Assembly: GCA_900107365.1 (NCBI GenBank)
Contig: FNPS01000002.1
Span: 434,001 to 498,000, forward strand
Origin: Flavobacterium aquidurense
GTDB taxonomy: Bacteria > Bacteroidota > Bacteroidia > Flavobacteriales > Flavobacteriaceae
Length of the DNA: 64,000 bases
Reading direction: 5' to 3'
Positions 42,862 through 51,156 of the stretch are shown one piece after another. The translations under genes and the position numbers were made by a program. The stretch's first letter is position 1. Each line of letters starts with the position of its first letter. A model generated the notes under the pieces. That model ran no database searches, was not told where the DNA came from, and saw nothing but the letters and a program-made list of their open reading frames with translations.

Positions 42862-44208
42862 TTATATTTTTTCTGTTGAAAGTTCCACATGATGAGGTCC
42901 TTTATTGATAATTTTCCCAATCAAAAGCAAAAACAGCATTCCGAGTAAAAGATACAATCCTATAAAACCTAATAAAGTAAACAAGGTATTTCCGGACGAA
43001 ACGGTTGGCGAAGCGCCGGCTGCGGTTCGCATTAAATTATAAACCAGCCATGGCTGTCTTCCTAGTTCTGCAGTATACCAGCCTGTTGTATTGGCGATAT
43101 ACGGAAAAGGCATCATAAACATGAGCGACCATAAAATCCATTTGGTTTCAAACAATTTCCCTCTGATTAACTGAAAAAGAGAAAGGACCATCAAACCAAT
43201 AAATACAGTTCCGAGTCCAACCATAATATGATAGGCATAATATAAGCCTGAAATATTAGTTGGATGCAAATCTTCTTCAAATTGATCCAAACCTTTAATT
43301 TCCTGATCCCAATTTCCATAGGTAAGGAAACTCAAAATATTAGGAACTGCGATTTTATTATCCAGTTTTTTGTCTTTTACATCGGGCTGACCGATTAAAA
43401 CAATTTCAGAGCCTCTTTTTTCGGTGTGAAAAATCCCTTCCATCGCGGCAAAAGTTACCGGCTGATATTTTACAACATTTTTCGCTAGTAAATCTCCCGT
43501 TGGAACTGCGACAATTATACTCGAAATCAATCCGAAAATAACGCCAGTTTTAAGAAACAATTTCCCAAAAGAAACATTCTTCTGACTCAAAATATAAAAA
43601 GCGCCAATTCCCGCCACGACAAAAGAACTCGTAACCAAAGAAGCGGCCTGATTGTGTAAATAAGAAGGCCAAAGCCACGGATTTAAAAATAAAGCTTTGA
43701 AATTCGTTAATACAAATTTTCCGTTTTCGAGAATTTCATACCCAACCGGATTCTGCATCCACGAATGTGTAGCGATAATCAAATAACCACTGGCCCAGGA
43801 ACCAATCATAATTAACACTCCGGTTACAAAATGCCATTTATGTCCGAGGAGTTTTTCTCCAAATAAAAAGATTCCAAGAAAGGAAGATTCTAAAAAGAAG
43901 GAAAACATTCCTTCCATCGCCAAGGTCTGACCGATAATACCTCCGGTTAATTCAGAGAATTTAGCCCAATTGGTTCCGAATTGAAATTCCATCGGGATTC
44001 CGGTTACCACGCCCATCGCGAAATTCAGGGCAAAAATCTTCATCCAGAAATGCGTAGCGTGATTGTATTGTTCGTTTTGAGTTTTAAGATATTTCCATTT
44101 AAAATAAACAATGATCAAAGATAGACCCATTGTAAGTTGCGGAAAAAGGTAGTGAAAGGTAATTGTGAAGGCGAATTGCATTCGGTCATAAAAAAGCATT
44201 TCTTCCAT
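42862..44208 (-). CDS. cydA: cytochrome bd ubiquinol oxidase subunit I
   Basis: 448 aa from ATG 44206-44208 (MEEMLFYDRMQFAFTITFHY), the canonical start; an ATG at 44241 is rejected. Heme ligand regions and the quinol-binding loop are present in a short-Q-loop form (448 aa against about 520 for E. coli). Catalyses quinol oxidation coupled to O2 reduction, relevant to low oxygen and sulfide tolerance, which fits the sulfur genes around it. Confidence 0.96.
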   Translation of the reverse strand: MEEMLFYDRMQFAFTITFHYLFPQLTMGLSLIIVYFKWKYLKTQNEQYNHATHFWMKIFALNFAMGVVTGIPMEFQFGTNWAKFSELTGGIIGQTLAMEGMFSFFLESSFLGIFLFGEKLLGHKWHFVTGVLIMIGSWASGYLIIATHSWMQNPVGYEILENGKFVLTNFKALFLNPWLWPSYLHNQAASLVTSSFVVAGIGAFYILSQKNVSFGKLFLKTGVIFGLISSIIVAVPTGDLLAKNVVKYQPVTFAAMEGIFHTEKRGSEIVLIGQPDVKDKKLDNKIAVPNILSFLTYGNWDQEIKGLDQFEEDLHPTNISGLYYAYHIMVGLGTVFIGLMVLSLFQLIRGKLFETKWILWSLMFMMPFPYIANTTGWYTAELGRQPWLVYNLMRTAAGASPTVSSGNTLFTLLGFIGLYLLLGMLFLLLIGKIINKGPHHVELSTEKI

Positions 44209-44340
44209 TATAGTGGTATTTGGTTTTATGAAGTTCCACAAATTTACCCATTAAAACCCGAAATTCCTGCCTTTAAAAAAAGTTTATATGCTGGTATTTG
44301 TTAAACTTTTCAACAATTTTGAAAAATTTAAAAGCTAAAA

Positions 44341-44479
44341 TATTAAACACATAGAGACATAGGATTTTGGAAACGTAAAAAGGCGTTTCACTTGCTTCAA
44401 AACACATAGCTATGTGTCTTTAAATTAGTGAAACGCCTTTTTTTAAGCTATGAAAAACTATGATTCTATGTGTTTAATA
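44341..44479. repeat. nested long inverted repeat upstream of cydA
   Basis: Outer arms TATTAAACACATAG (44341-44354) and CTATGTGTTTAATA (44466-44479), inner arms AAAAAGGCGTTTCACT and AGTGAAACGCCTTTTT (44377-44392, 44427-44442), and a central palindrome CACATAGCTATGTG. It starts right after the HD-protein stop and may terminate it. Confidence 0.85.
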
Positions 44480-44480
44480 T

Positions 44481-45074
44481 TTATTCCTTTTTCAAAATTC
44501 CTTTTTCAACACTTTCATTTATTAAACCTTCAGCGTAATTCCATAAAGTTGTGGAACCTTCTTTTATAACGCTCTTTTTTTCGTAAACCTTTTTATAGGG
44601 CACGCCAAATTCCTTCCAGGTTCCTCCATCGTTGGAGGTGTTTTGTAATAAAGGTTCTAGCCTGTCCATCGATTTTGCAAATTTGGCTTCATTGGTTTCA
44701 CCCTCTTCAAATTCTTCCCAAATGGCGATCATGTCCTCTCCTTGTTTTTTCGGAAGCAAACCAAAAATACGATTGGCGGCCAAGCGTTCTTCATCGGTAT
44801 TATCGTGACTTTTTTGTGTATCATAAATAAAAACATCTCCTGCGTCGATTTCTACAATATCATGAATCAAAACCATTTTCACCACTTTCAAAACATCAAT
44901 CGGTTGGTCTGAATGTTCTGCCAATACAATTGCCATCAAAGCCAAATGCCAGCTGTGTTCTGCATCATTTTCGCATCGGTTGCTATTAAAGAGCTTCGTT
45001 TTTCGCTGAATGTATTTTACTTTATCAATCTCTTTTATAAAAGCAATTTGATCTAATAAGTCTGTTGTGTTCAT
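44481..45074 (-). CDS. HD-domain hydrolase (YfbR/HDDC2-like)
   Basis: 197 aa. HD motif residues ENDAEHSWHLALMA, LIHDIVEIDAGD and the downstream SMDRLEPLL Asp match the short HD family that includes 5'-deoxynucleotidase YfbR and human HDDC2. Likely a metal-dependent nucleotide phosphatase. Confidence 0.88.
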   Translation of the reverse strand: MNTTDLLDQIAFIKEIDKVKYIQRKTKLFNSNRCENDAEHSWHLALMAIVLAEHSDQPIDVLKVVKMVLIHDIVEIDAGDVFIYDTQKSHDNTDEERLAANRIFGLLPKKQGEDMIAIWEEFEEGETNEAKFAKSMDRLEPLLQNTSNDGGTWKEFGVPYKKVYEKKSVIKEGSTTLWNYAEGLINESVEKGILKKE

Positions 45075-45120
45075 ATTTATGATTTTTGTAGAAGTGTAAA
45101 ATTACGTAGATTTATTTTTT

Positions 45121-45409
45121 TCACCATATAAGTGATATAAGTTCATTTAATTGCAGTGCGTTATAACTCTAATTGGTTAAACTTATATGAGCTCACATAA
45201 GTTCAACGCAATTAAACTCCAACTTATAATTGCTTATATGACTTATATGGTGAAACCCACAAACATTTTTTTCCACCATATAAGTCATATAAGTTCATTT
45301 AATTACAGTGTGTTATAACTCTAAACCGATTAAACTTATATGAGCTAATATAAGTTCAACGCAATTAAACTCCAACTTATAATTGCTTATATAACTTATA
45401 TGGTAAAAC
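45121..45409. repeat. tandem pair of large palindromic units
   Basis: Two copies with 152 bp period (45121-45255 and 45273-45409). Each is an imperfect palindrome, CACCATATAAGT...ACTTATATGGTG outside and AAACTTATATGAGCT inside. No gene lies in the 45075-45511 gap. Confidence 0.85.
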
Positions 45410-45442
45410 TATCACACGTTTTTTTGGAAAAGTCGAATTTCT

Positions 45443-45456
45443 GTAACATTAGTCAC
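45443..45456 (+). promoter_or_regulatory. candidate Crp/Fnr-type activator site
   Basis: GTAACATTAGTCAC, reverse-complement relative of the 40222-40235 motif (12/14), an inverted repeat of GTRAC half sites. It ends 22 bp before the -7 box TACCTTTG. Confidence 0.5.
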
Positions 45457-45478
45457 TTACTTTCCGAAAAAACAAAGT

Positions 45479-45486
45479 TACCTTTG
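45479..45486 (+). promoter_or_regulatory. -7 promoter box of sulfur operon
   Basis: TACCTTTG matches TAnnTTTG, 25 bp before the MBL-rhodanese start codon. The lack of a clear -33 TTG fits dependence on an activator at the 45443 site. Confidence 0.55.
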
Positions 45487-45511
45487 TAGAACTTATTTTA
45501 GATTTCATATC

Positions 45512-46927
45512 ATGAAAATTGAACAAATTTACACTGGCTGCCTTGCGCAAGGTGCATACTATATAACATCAAACGGAGAAGCGGCGATAATTGATCCGCT
45601 TAGGGAAATTCAGCCTTATTTAGATCGTTTAGAACGCGATCAGGTTAAATTAAAATACATCTTTGAAACGCATTTCCACGCCGATTTTGTTTCGGGTCAT
45701 ATTGATTTAAGCAAAGAGACCGGAGCGCCAATCGTTTACGGGCCTAATGCGGCTTGTGAATTCGACTGCATTTCTGCGAAAGACGGACAAGAATTTAAAA
45801 TCGGGAATATTACAATAAAAGCGTTGCACACTCCGGGACACACTATGGAAAGTACGACGTATTTATTGATTGACGAAAACGGAAAAGATCATGCGATTTT
45901 TTCTGGAGATACTTTATTTATCGGAGATGTTGGTCGTCCGGATTTAGCGCAAAAAGCGGCTGGAATGACACAAGATCAATTGGCCGGCATTTTATTTCAT
46001 TCGTTGAGAGATAAAGTGATGACTTTGGCGGATGACGTAATTGTTTATCCGGCGCATGGTGCGGGAAGCGCTTGCGGGAAAAACATGAGCAAAGAAACCG
46101 TTTCGACTATCGGAAACCAAAAAGCAACGAATTATGCTTTGCGTGCCGATATGACCGAAGCCGAATTTATTACTGAAGTTACCGACGGATTATTACCTCC
46201 TCCAGCTTATTTCAGCATGAACGTAGCCATGAACAAAGGTGGTTACGAAAGCTTTGAATCGGTTTTGCATAACGGAATGAAAGCGATAAAAGCAGAAGAT
46301 TTTGAAGCTGTGGCCGAAGAAACCGGAGCTTTAATTTTAGATACCCGAAAAAGTGCTGATTTCTATAAAGGATTTATTCCGCAATCTATTAATATAGGTA
46401 TCAACGGAGATTTTGCTCCATGGGTTGGAACTTTGATTGCCAATGTAAAACAACCTATTATATTAGTAACCGAAAATGGTCTGGAAGAAGAAACCGTAAC
46501 ACGTTTAAGCCGTGTAGGTTTCGATTCGATTATCGGACATTTAGAAGGTGGTTTTGAGGCCTGGCAAAAAGCAGGTTTCGAAATAGATACTGTAAATAGA
46601 ATTTCGGCTGAACAATTTGCTTCTGAATTTAAAATAGAAGAAGACAAAGTCATTGATGTTCGAAAAGAAACGGAATATGAAGCAGAACATATCGAAGATG
46701 CTTACAGCAAACCTTTGGCTTATATTAATGACTGGGTAAAAGACATTAATCCAAAGGAGCATTTTTATCTACATTGCGCAGGTGGTTACAGAAGTATGAT
46801 CGCAGCGTCCATTTTACAAGCACGCGGTTTCAGAAACTTTACCGAAATTGACGGCGGTTTTGGAGCAATTGCAAAAACAGCAATTCCGAAATCAGATTTC
46901 GTTTGTCAGAGTAAAGTATTAAAATAA
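45512..46927 (+). CDS. MBL-fold persulfide-dioxygenase-like protein with two rhodanese domains
   Basis: 471 aa. Metallo-beta-lactamase domain (1 to about 250) with THFHADFVSGH (His54, His56, Asp58, His63), as in ETHE1-type persulfide dioxygenases. A first rhodanese domain (about 270-360) lacks the catalytic Cys (loop ILVTENGLEEE), and a second (about 365-460) has it (LHCAGGYRS, Cys422). Oxidises glutathione or protein persulfide to sulfite. First gene of an operon with the YeeE/YedE halves. Confidence 0.92.
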   Translation: MKIEQIYTGCLAQGAYYITSNGEAAIIDPLREIQPYLDRLERDQVKLKYIFETHFHADFVSGHIDLSKETGAPIVYGPNAACEFDCISAKDGQEFKIGNITIKALHTPGHTMESTTYLLIDENGKDHAIFSGDTLFIGDVGRPDLAQKAAGMTQDQLAGILFHSLRDKVMTLADDVIVYPAHGAGSACGKNMSKETVSTIGNQKATNYALRADMTEAEFITEVTDGLLPPPAYFSMNVAMNKGGYESFESVLHNGMKAIKAEDFEAVAEETGALILDTRKSADFYKGFIPQSINIGINGDFAPWVGTLIANVKQPIILVTENGLEEETVTRLSRVGFDSIIGHLEGGFEAWQKAGFEIDTVNRISAEQFASEFKIEEDKVIDVRKETEYEAEHIEDAYSKPLAYINDWVKDINPKEHFYLHCAGGYRSMIAASILQARGFRNFTEIDGGFGAIAKTAIPKSDFVCQSKVLK

Positions 46928-47046
46928 AGGTTCTGAGTTGCTAAGATTCTAAGGTTCTAAGATTTTTTGACCTTTAAACTTAATAACTCAAACCATTAAA
47001 AAATAAACCTTAGTAACTTAGAATCTTAGTCCCTTAGAACCTTAAA
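46925..47046. repeat. dispersed CTTAGAACCTTAG repeat, inverted pair
   Basis: AAGGTTCTGAGTTGCTAAG at the left pairs with the complementary CTTAG-unit block ending CTTAGAACCTT at the right, forming a long imperfect hairpin between the MBL-rhodanese and YeeE genes. Confidence 0.75.
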
Positions 47047-47049
47047 AAT

Positions 47050-47613
47050 ATGCTAGAAATTATAAAAGAACCTTGGCCTTGGTACGTTGCGGGGCCGTTA
47101 ATTGGATTGACTGTTCCTATTTTGTTGATTATCGGAAATAAATCTTTCGGGATTAGTTCGTCTTTACGCCATATTTGTGCAGCTTGTATTCCGGCGAATA
47201 TTTCGTTTTTTAAATACGACTGGAAAAAAGAAAGCTGGAATTTATTCTTCGTTTTCGGAATTTTCCTTGGCGGAGTTATCGCTGCCTACTTTTTAGCTAA
47301 TCCAAATCCGGTTGAAATTACACCACAGCTTTCGGAGCAATTGGCTTCTTACAGTATTACAGATCATTCTGGTTTATTACCAAAAGAATTATTTTCCTGG
47401 GAAAGTTTATTCACACTTCGAGGTTTTATCATGATTGTAGTTGGTGGTTTTTTAGTTGGTTTCGGAACGCGTTACGCTGGTGGATGCACGAGCGGACATG
47501 CGATTATGGGAATTTCAAATTTACAATGGCCTTCATTAGTAGCGACAATCTGTTTTATGATTGGCGGTTTCATCATGGCAAATTTGATTCTGCCTTATAT
47601 TCTTGCTCTTTAG
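47050..47613 (+). CDS. YeeE/YedE-family sulfur transporter, half 1
   Basis: 187 aa with about five membrane helices and the signature RYAGGCTSGHAIMG, whose Cys relays thiosulfate or other sulfur in TsuA-like transporters. It corresponds to the N-terminal half of a full-length YeeE and works with the second half encoded next. Confidence 0.92.
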   Translation: MLEIIKEPWPWYVAGPLIGLTVPILLIIGNKSFGISSSLRHICAACIPANISFFKYDWKKESWNLFFVFGIFLGGVIAAYFLANPNPVEITPQLSEQLASYSITDHSGLLPKELFSWESLFTLRGFIMIVVGGFLVGFGTRYAGGCTSGHAIMGISNLQWPSLVATICFMIGGFIMANLILPYILAL

Positions 47614-47641
47614 GACATTCTTTCACTTTAAAATTTCAAAA

Positions 47642-48121
47642 ATGACTCATTTAGAAAATAAAAATACAGATACAGAAGGAATCAACGCAAGCCACATAAA
47701 AGATTCAGGATTCTCAAACTTAAAATATCTTTTGGTTGGAATCTTTTTCGGAATTGTATTCGTAAAAGCCGAAATCATCAGCTGGTTCCGTATTCAGGAA
47801 ATGTTTCAATTGCAATCTTTCTTTATGTATGGCGTAATTGGAAGTGCTGTTGTAGTTGGCATAATTTCTGTTCAAATCATTAAAAGATTCAATATTAAAA
47901 CCATTCACGGTGAAAAAATAGAAATTCAGCCAAAGGTTTTCAGCAAAGGTCAAATTTACGGCGGATTACTATTTGGTTTTGGATGGGCCATTACCGGAGC
48001 TTGTCCAGGACCTCTGTTCGCTCAAATTGGAACTGGTGTTACCGTGATTGTGGTCACTTTATTAAGCGCAATTGCAGGAACCTGGTTTTATGGTTTTATT
48101 AAAGACAAATTACCTCATTAA
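47642..48121 (+). CDS. YeeE/YedE-family sulfur transporter, half 2 (DUF6691-like)
   Basis: 159 aa from ATG 47642 (MTHLENKNTDTEG). Four membrane helices; signature GFGWAITGACPGPLFAQIG with the conserved Cys. Pairs with the 47050-47613 product. Confidence 0.9.
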   Translation: MTHLENKNTDTEGINASHIKDSGFSNLKYLLVGIFFGIVFVKAEIISWFRIQEMFQLQSFFMYGVIGSAVVVGIISVQIIKRFNIKTIHGEKIEIQPKVFSKGQIYGGLLFGFGWAITGACPGPLFAQIGTGVTVIVVTLLSAIAGTWFYGFIKDKLPH

Positions 48122-48144
48122 CACCTTATATAGTTAGATTAAAA

Positions 48145-48660
48145 ATGAGCTTAACAGCATTACAATTAAGAAAAGCAACTCTTGCAGAAGTACCTCAAAT
48201 TTGGGAAATTATCCAAGATGCTATTGAACAAAGGCGTTTAGAAGGAAGCAAACAATGGCAAGATGGTTATCCTAACGAACTTTCGATTACAAATGATATC
48301 AATAATGGTTTTGGATATGTGCTTACCGAAAATGAAACCATTTTATGTTACGCTGCCATTATTTTCGACATAGAACCGGCTTACGAGGAAATCGAAGGCA
48401 AATGGCTGACGAATGGCGATTATGTTGTGGTACATCGTGTGGCAGTATCCAAATTGGCAAAAGGAAAAGGTATTGCTACAAAACTTTTTGAACACATTGA
48501 AGGTTTAAGCATTGAAAATAATGTTAATAGTATTAAGGTAGATACTAATTTTGATAATGTTCCGATGCTTAAAATTTTAGACCGATTAAATTATACCTAT
48601 TGTGGCGAAGTTTATTTTAGAGGTGCTGCACGAAGAGCATACGAGAAAAAACTACACTAA
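48145..48660 (+). CDS. GNAT N-acetyltransferase
   Basis: 171 aa. Acetyl-CoA loop AKGKGIATKLFEHIE and a QEIWEIIQDAIEQRR-like N-terminal motif of a known Bacteroidota family. 24 bp after the transporter stop and before a terminator, so it is the last gene of the sulfur operon. Substrate unknown. Confidence 0.88.
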   Translation: MSLTALQLRKATLAEVPQIWEIIQDAIEQRRLEGSKQWQDGYPNELSITNDINNGFGYVLTENETILCYAAIIFDIEPAYEEIEGKWLTNGDYVVVHRVAVSKLAKGKGIATKLFEHIEGLSIENNVNSIKVDTNFDNVPMLKILDRLNYTYCGEVYFRGAARRAYEKKLH

Positions 48661-48683
48661 AATTATTACCTCAAATACGAATC

Positions 48684-48715
48684 AAACCCGACAGATTTTT
48701 AAACCTGTCGGGTTT
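48684..48715 (+). terminator. rho-independent terminator
   Basis: AAACCCGACAG (48684-48694) pairs with CTGTCGGGTTT (48705-48715), 24 bp after the GNAT stop. Confidence 0.8.
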
Positions 48716-48741
48716 AGCAATTCTATAAAACAAACCAATAA

Positions 48742-49515
48742 ATGCGCAAACTATATTCTCTTATTTTAATTTGTTTCCTATTATTAAGTTGTTCCGGTAA
48801 CAAAAAAGCAAACGTTCAGGCATCAAATACTATTTACGATGTAAAATTGGATAGTCTGCAATTGTTTGACAAATCAAGAAATCGAGTAATTCCGGTTGCT
48901 CTATATTATCCAGAGATAAATAAGAAAATAAATAAACAACAAGTGATCATTTTTAGTCACGGTTATGGAGAGAATAAAGGTGGAGATAACAGAATATATT
49001 CTTATTTAACGGAGAACTTAGCTTCAAAAGGATATTTTGTTATTAGCATTCAGCACGAATTACCTACTGATGAGCTTCTTGCCATGGATGGCGATTTAAA
49101 AATTACCAGAAGACCTAATTGGGAAAGAGGCGTTGAAAACATTTTGTTTGTCATAAATGAATTTAAAAAAACGAAACCTGAATTAGATTTTAAGCATTTA
49201 ACTTTAATAGGACATTCGAATGGTGGCGATATGACAGCATTGTTTGCTACTGAACACCCAAAATTAGTTTATAGAATTATAACGATGGACAATAGAAGAA
49301 TGCCACTTCCGAGAGTTAGTCATCCTCAGGTATATACGTTGCGTTCCAGTAATTACCCGGCAGATGAAAATGTATTACCAACTGAGGAAGAGAAGAAAAA
49401 ATATGGGATTACAGTTCAACCCACTCCTATCGAGCACAGGGATATGGATAATGACGCGACAATTGAACAGCGAAAAATAATAAACAATTATATTGAAGAG
49501 TACTTAAGTAGATAA
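48742..49515 (+). CDS. alpha/beta-hydrolase lipoprotein
   Basis: 257 aa. Lipobox LLSC (Cys17). Oxyanion-hole motif FSHGYGENKGG, nucleophile IGHSNGGDM (Ser159) and catalytic His near IEHRDMDN. Resembles chlorophyllase or platelet-activating-factor-acetylhydrolase-like esterases. Anchored in the envelope. Confidence 0.85.
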   Translation: MRKLYSLILICFLLLSCSGNKKANVQASNTIYDVKLDSLQLFDKSRNRVIPVALYYPEINKKINKQQVIIFSHGYGENKGGDNRIYSYLTENLASKGYFVISIQHELPTDELLAMDGDLKITRRPNWERGVENILFVINEFKKTKPELDFKHLTLIGHSNGGDMTALFATEHPKLVYRIITMDNRRMPLPRVSHPQVYTLRSSNYPADENVLPTEEEKKKYGITVQPTPIEHRDMDNDATIEQRKIINNYIEEYLSR

Positions 49516-49560
49516 AAATGTAACTCTGGTTAATTTAAATCCTAATCGCTCACGCTTAGC

Positions 49561-49593
49561 AAACCTGACAGGTTTTGAAAACTTGTCAGGTTT
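49561..49593 (+). terminator. terminator-like hairpin
   Basis: AAACCTGACA pairs with TGTCAGGTTT across 33 bp, 46 bp after the hydrolase stop. Confidence 0.65.
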
Positions 49594-49605
49594 GCTGTAT
49601 TCTAT

Positions 49606-49727
49606 GCCCGCGTGAAGGATAGAGCTAAGCTACCGCAGTAGCAGCGAAAGCCTGACAGCATACCGATGAGAGGGCGCATAAGCGCAAAGTATGTTTGCCC
49701 GCTCATCGGGATGGTGGCACGCCCTTA
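49606..49727. repeat. dispersed palindromic element, copy 2 (reverse orientation)
   Basis: GC-rich block, ending GGCACGCCCTTA. Read on the complement it starts with GGGCGTGCC and includes GGCTTTCGCTGC and CTATCCTTCACGC, matching the framework of the 41133-41219 element. An internal hairpin is made by GATGAG/CTCATC. It is followed by a TTTTAGA microsatellite at 49731-49763. Confidence 0.65.
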
Positions 49728-49967
49728 TTGATTTTAGATTTTAGATTTTAGATTTTAGATTTTCTAAAAGGTTTTAAAAAACCTTTCGGGTTTAAGTTCC
49801 GCTACGAAAACTTTGACAAAGTTGAACGACTAACTTTAAAATATCGTTAAACACCCTTAATACAGTATTTTAAATTAAAAATTTATAGTACTTTTACTTT
49901 AGTTATATAGGATAAGTATAGTTATAAAATAGACGTTAATTGAATTAACGAAAATTTAACATCACAT

Positions 49968-49979
49968 TTGTATATACAA
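49968..49979. promoter_or_regulatory. candidate MarR operator, site 1
   Basis: Perfect 12 bp palindrome TTGTATATACAA; a second identical copy lies 30 bp downstream. A further palindrome CGTTAATTGAATTAACG occurs at 49934-49950. Confidence 0.55.
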
Positions 49980-49992
49980 CTATTAAAAGTTT

Positions 49993-50009
49993 TACATTTG
50001 TATATACAA
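49993..50009 (+). promoter_or_regulatory. MarR promoter -7 box overlapping operator site 2
   Basis: TACATTTG (49993-50000) fits TAnnTTTG. The second TTGTATATACAA palindrome (49998-50009) overlaps its last three bases, so a bound repressor would block initiation. It lies 27 bp before the MarR start. Confidence 0.6.
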
Positions 50010-50026
50010 ATTATACACTTACGACT

Positions 50027-50488
50027 ATGACAATTGAAGAGGTTATAAAAAGTACAGTTAAGATGGATAATGCGAAAAAAGTTATTCTGAATATCATGTA
50101 CACGCAGAACGTAATTCAGGATCATTTCAGCGAGTTGATGAAACCGTATGATTTATCCGGAGAACAATATAATGTGCTACGTATATTAAGAGGACAAAAA
50201 GGAAATCCTGCTAATATGTGTGTGATACAGGAACGTATGCTGGCTAAAACCAGTAATACGACACGATTGGTTGACAAACTATTATTGAAAGATTATGTAA
50301 CGAGAAATGTTTGCCCGGGCAATCGAAGAAAAATTGAAGTTTCGATAACCCAAAAAGGGCTGGATGTTTTAAAAGAATTAGATCCGAAAGTAGATGAACA
50401 CGAGCGTTTATTTGCTGATAATATAAGCCCGGAAGAATTAGAATTATTAAATAAATTATTAGAAAAATACCGAACCCAACAAAATTAA
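50027..50488 (+). CDS. MarR-family transcriptional regulator
   Basis: 153 aa. Winged HTH with LSGEQYNVLRILRGQKGNPA, recognition region MLAKTSNTTRLVDKLLLKDYV and wing NRRKIEVSITQKG. Probably represses itself and the downstream nitroreductase (4 bp gap) and YceI genes through the twin palindromes, releasing on a phenolic or electrophilic ligand. Confidence 0.93.
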   Translation: MTIEEVIKSTVKMDNAKKVILNIMYTQNVIQDHFSELMKPYDLSGEQYNVLRILRGQKGNPANMCVIQERMLAKTSNTTRLVDKLLLKDYVTRNVCPGNRRKIEVSITQKGLDVLKELDPKVDEHERLFADNISPEELELLNKLLEKYRTQQN

Positions 50489-50492
50489 TATT

Positions 50493-51125
50493 ATGAGTAC
50501 ACTATTAGAAAATCTAAATTGGAGATACGCAACCAAAAAATTTGATGCAACTAAAAAAATCTCTGCTTCAGATTTAAATACTTTAAAAGAAGCTGTTAGA
50601 CTAAGTGCTTCTTCATACGGATTACAACCTTATAAAGTTGTTATTGTTGAAAATCCTGAAGTTAGAGAAAAATTGAAAGCAGCAGCTTACGGTCAAACTC
50701 AAATTACAGATGCTTCTCAATTGTTCATTTTTGCAAATGATTTGAATCTTGGCGCAGAATCTGTAGACAACTACATTAAAAACATTAGCGAAACAAGAGG
50801 TGTTCCTGTTGAAGCTTTAGGTGGTTTCAGCGACATGATGAAAGGTACAATCGCAAACTTAACTGATGACGCTAAGAACATTTGGTCAGCAAAACAAACT
50901 TATATTGCTTTAGGAACTTTATTAAGTGCTGCTTCTGAATTAAAAATCGATGCAACTCCAATGGAAGGTTTCAATGCAGCTCAATTTAATGAAATCTTAG
51001 GTTTTGATAAGTTAGGCTTAAACGCTTCAGTTATTGCAACTGTTGGTTACAGACATGGTGAGGACGACGCTCAACATTACAAAAAAGTTAGAAAATCTCA
51101 CGAGGAATTATTTATCACTATATAA
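50493..51125 (+). CDS. NAD(P)H-dependent nitroreductase-family oxidoreductase
   Basis: 210 aa, NfsB-like FMN enzyme. The N-terminus NLNWRYATKKFDATKKIS and RLSASSYGLQPYKVVIV are typical, and GYRHGEDDAQHYKKVRK is the C-terminal motif. Reduces nitro compounds or quinones. Co-transcribed with MarR. Confidence 0.92.
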   Translation: MSTLLENLNWRYATKKFDATKKISASDLNTLKEAVRLSASSYGLQPYKVVIVENPEVREKLKAAAYGQTQITDASQLFIFANDLNLGAESVDNYIKNISETRGVPVEALGGFSDMMKGTIANLTDDAKNIWSAKQTYIALGTLLSAASELKIDATPMEGFNAAQFNEILGFDKLGLNASVIATVGYRHGEDDAQHYKKVRKSHEELFITI

Positions 51126-51156
51126 TTATTATTAATCCAAAATCAATTTTAACAAA

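Noticed and set aside
45121..45409. Riboswitch or tRNA-like element
   Set aside because: No cloverleaf, T-loop or known aptamer core is visible; the structure is a plain long palindrome.
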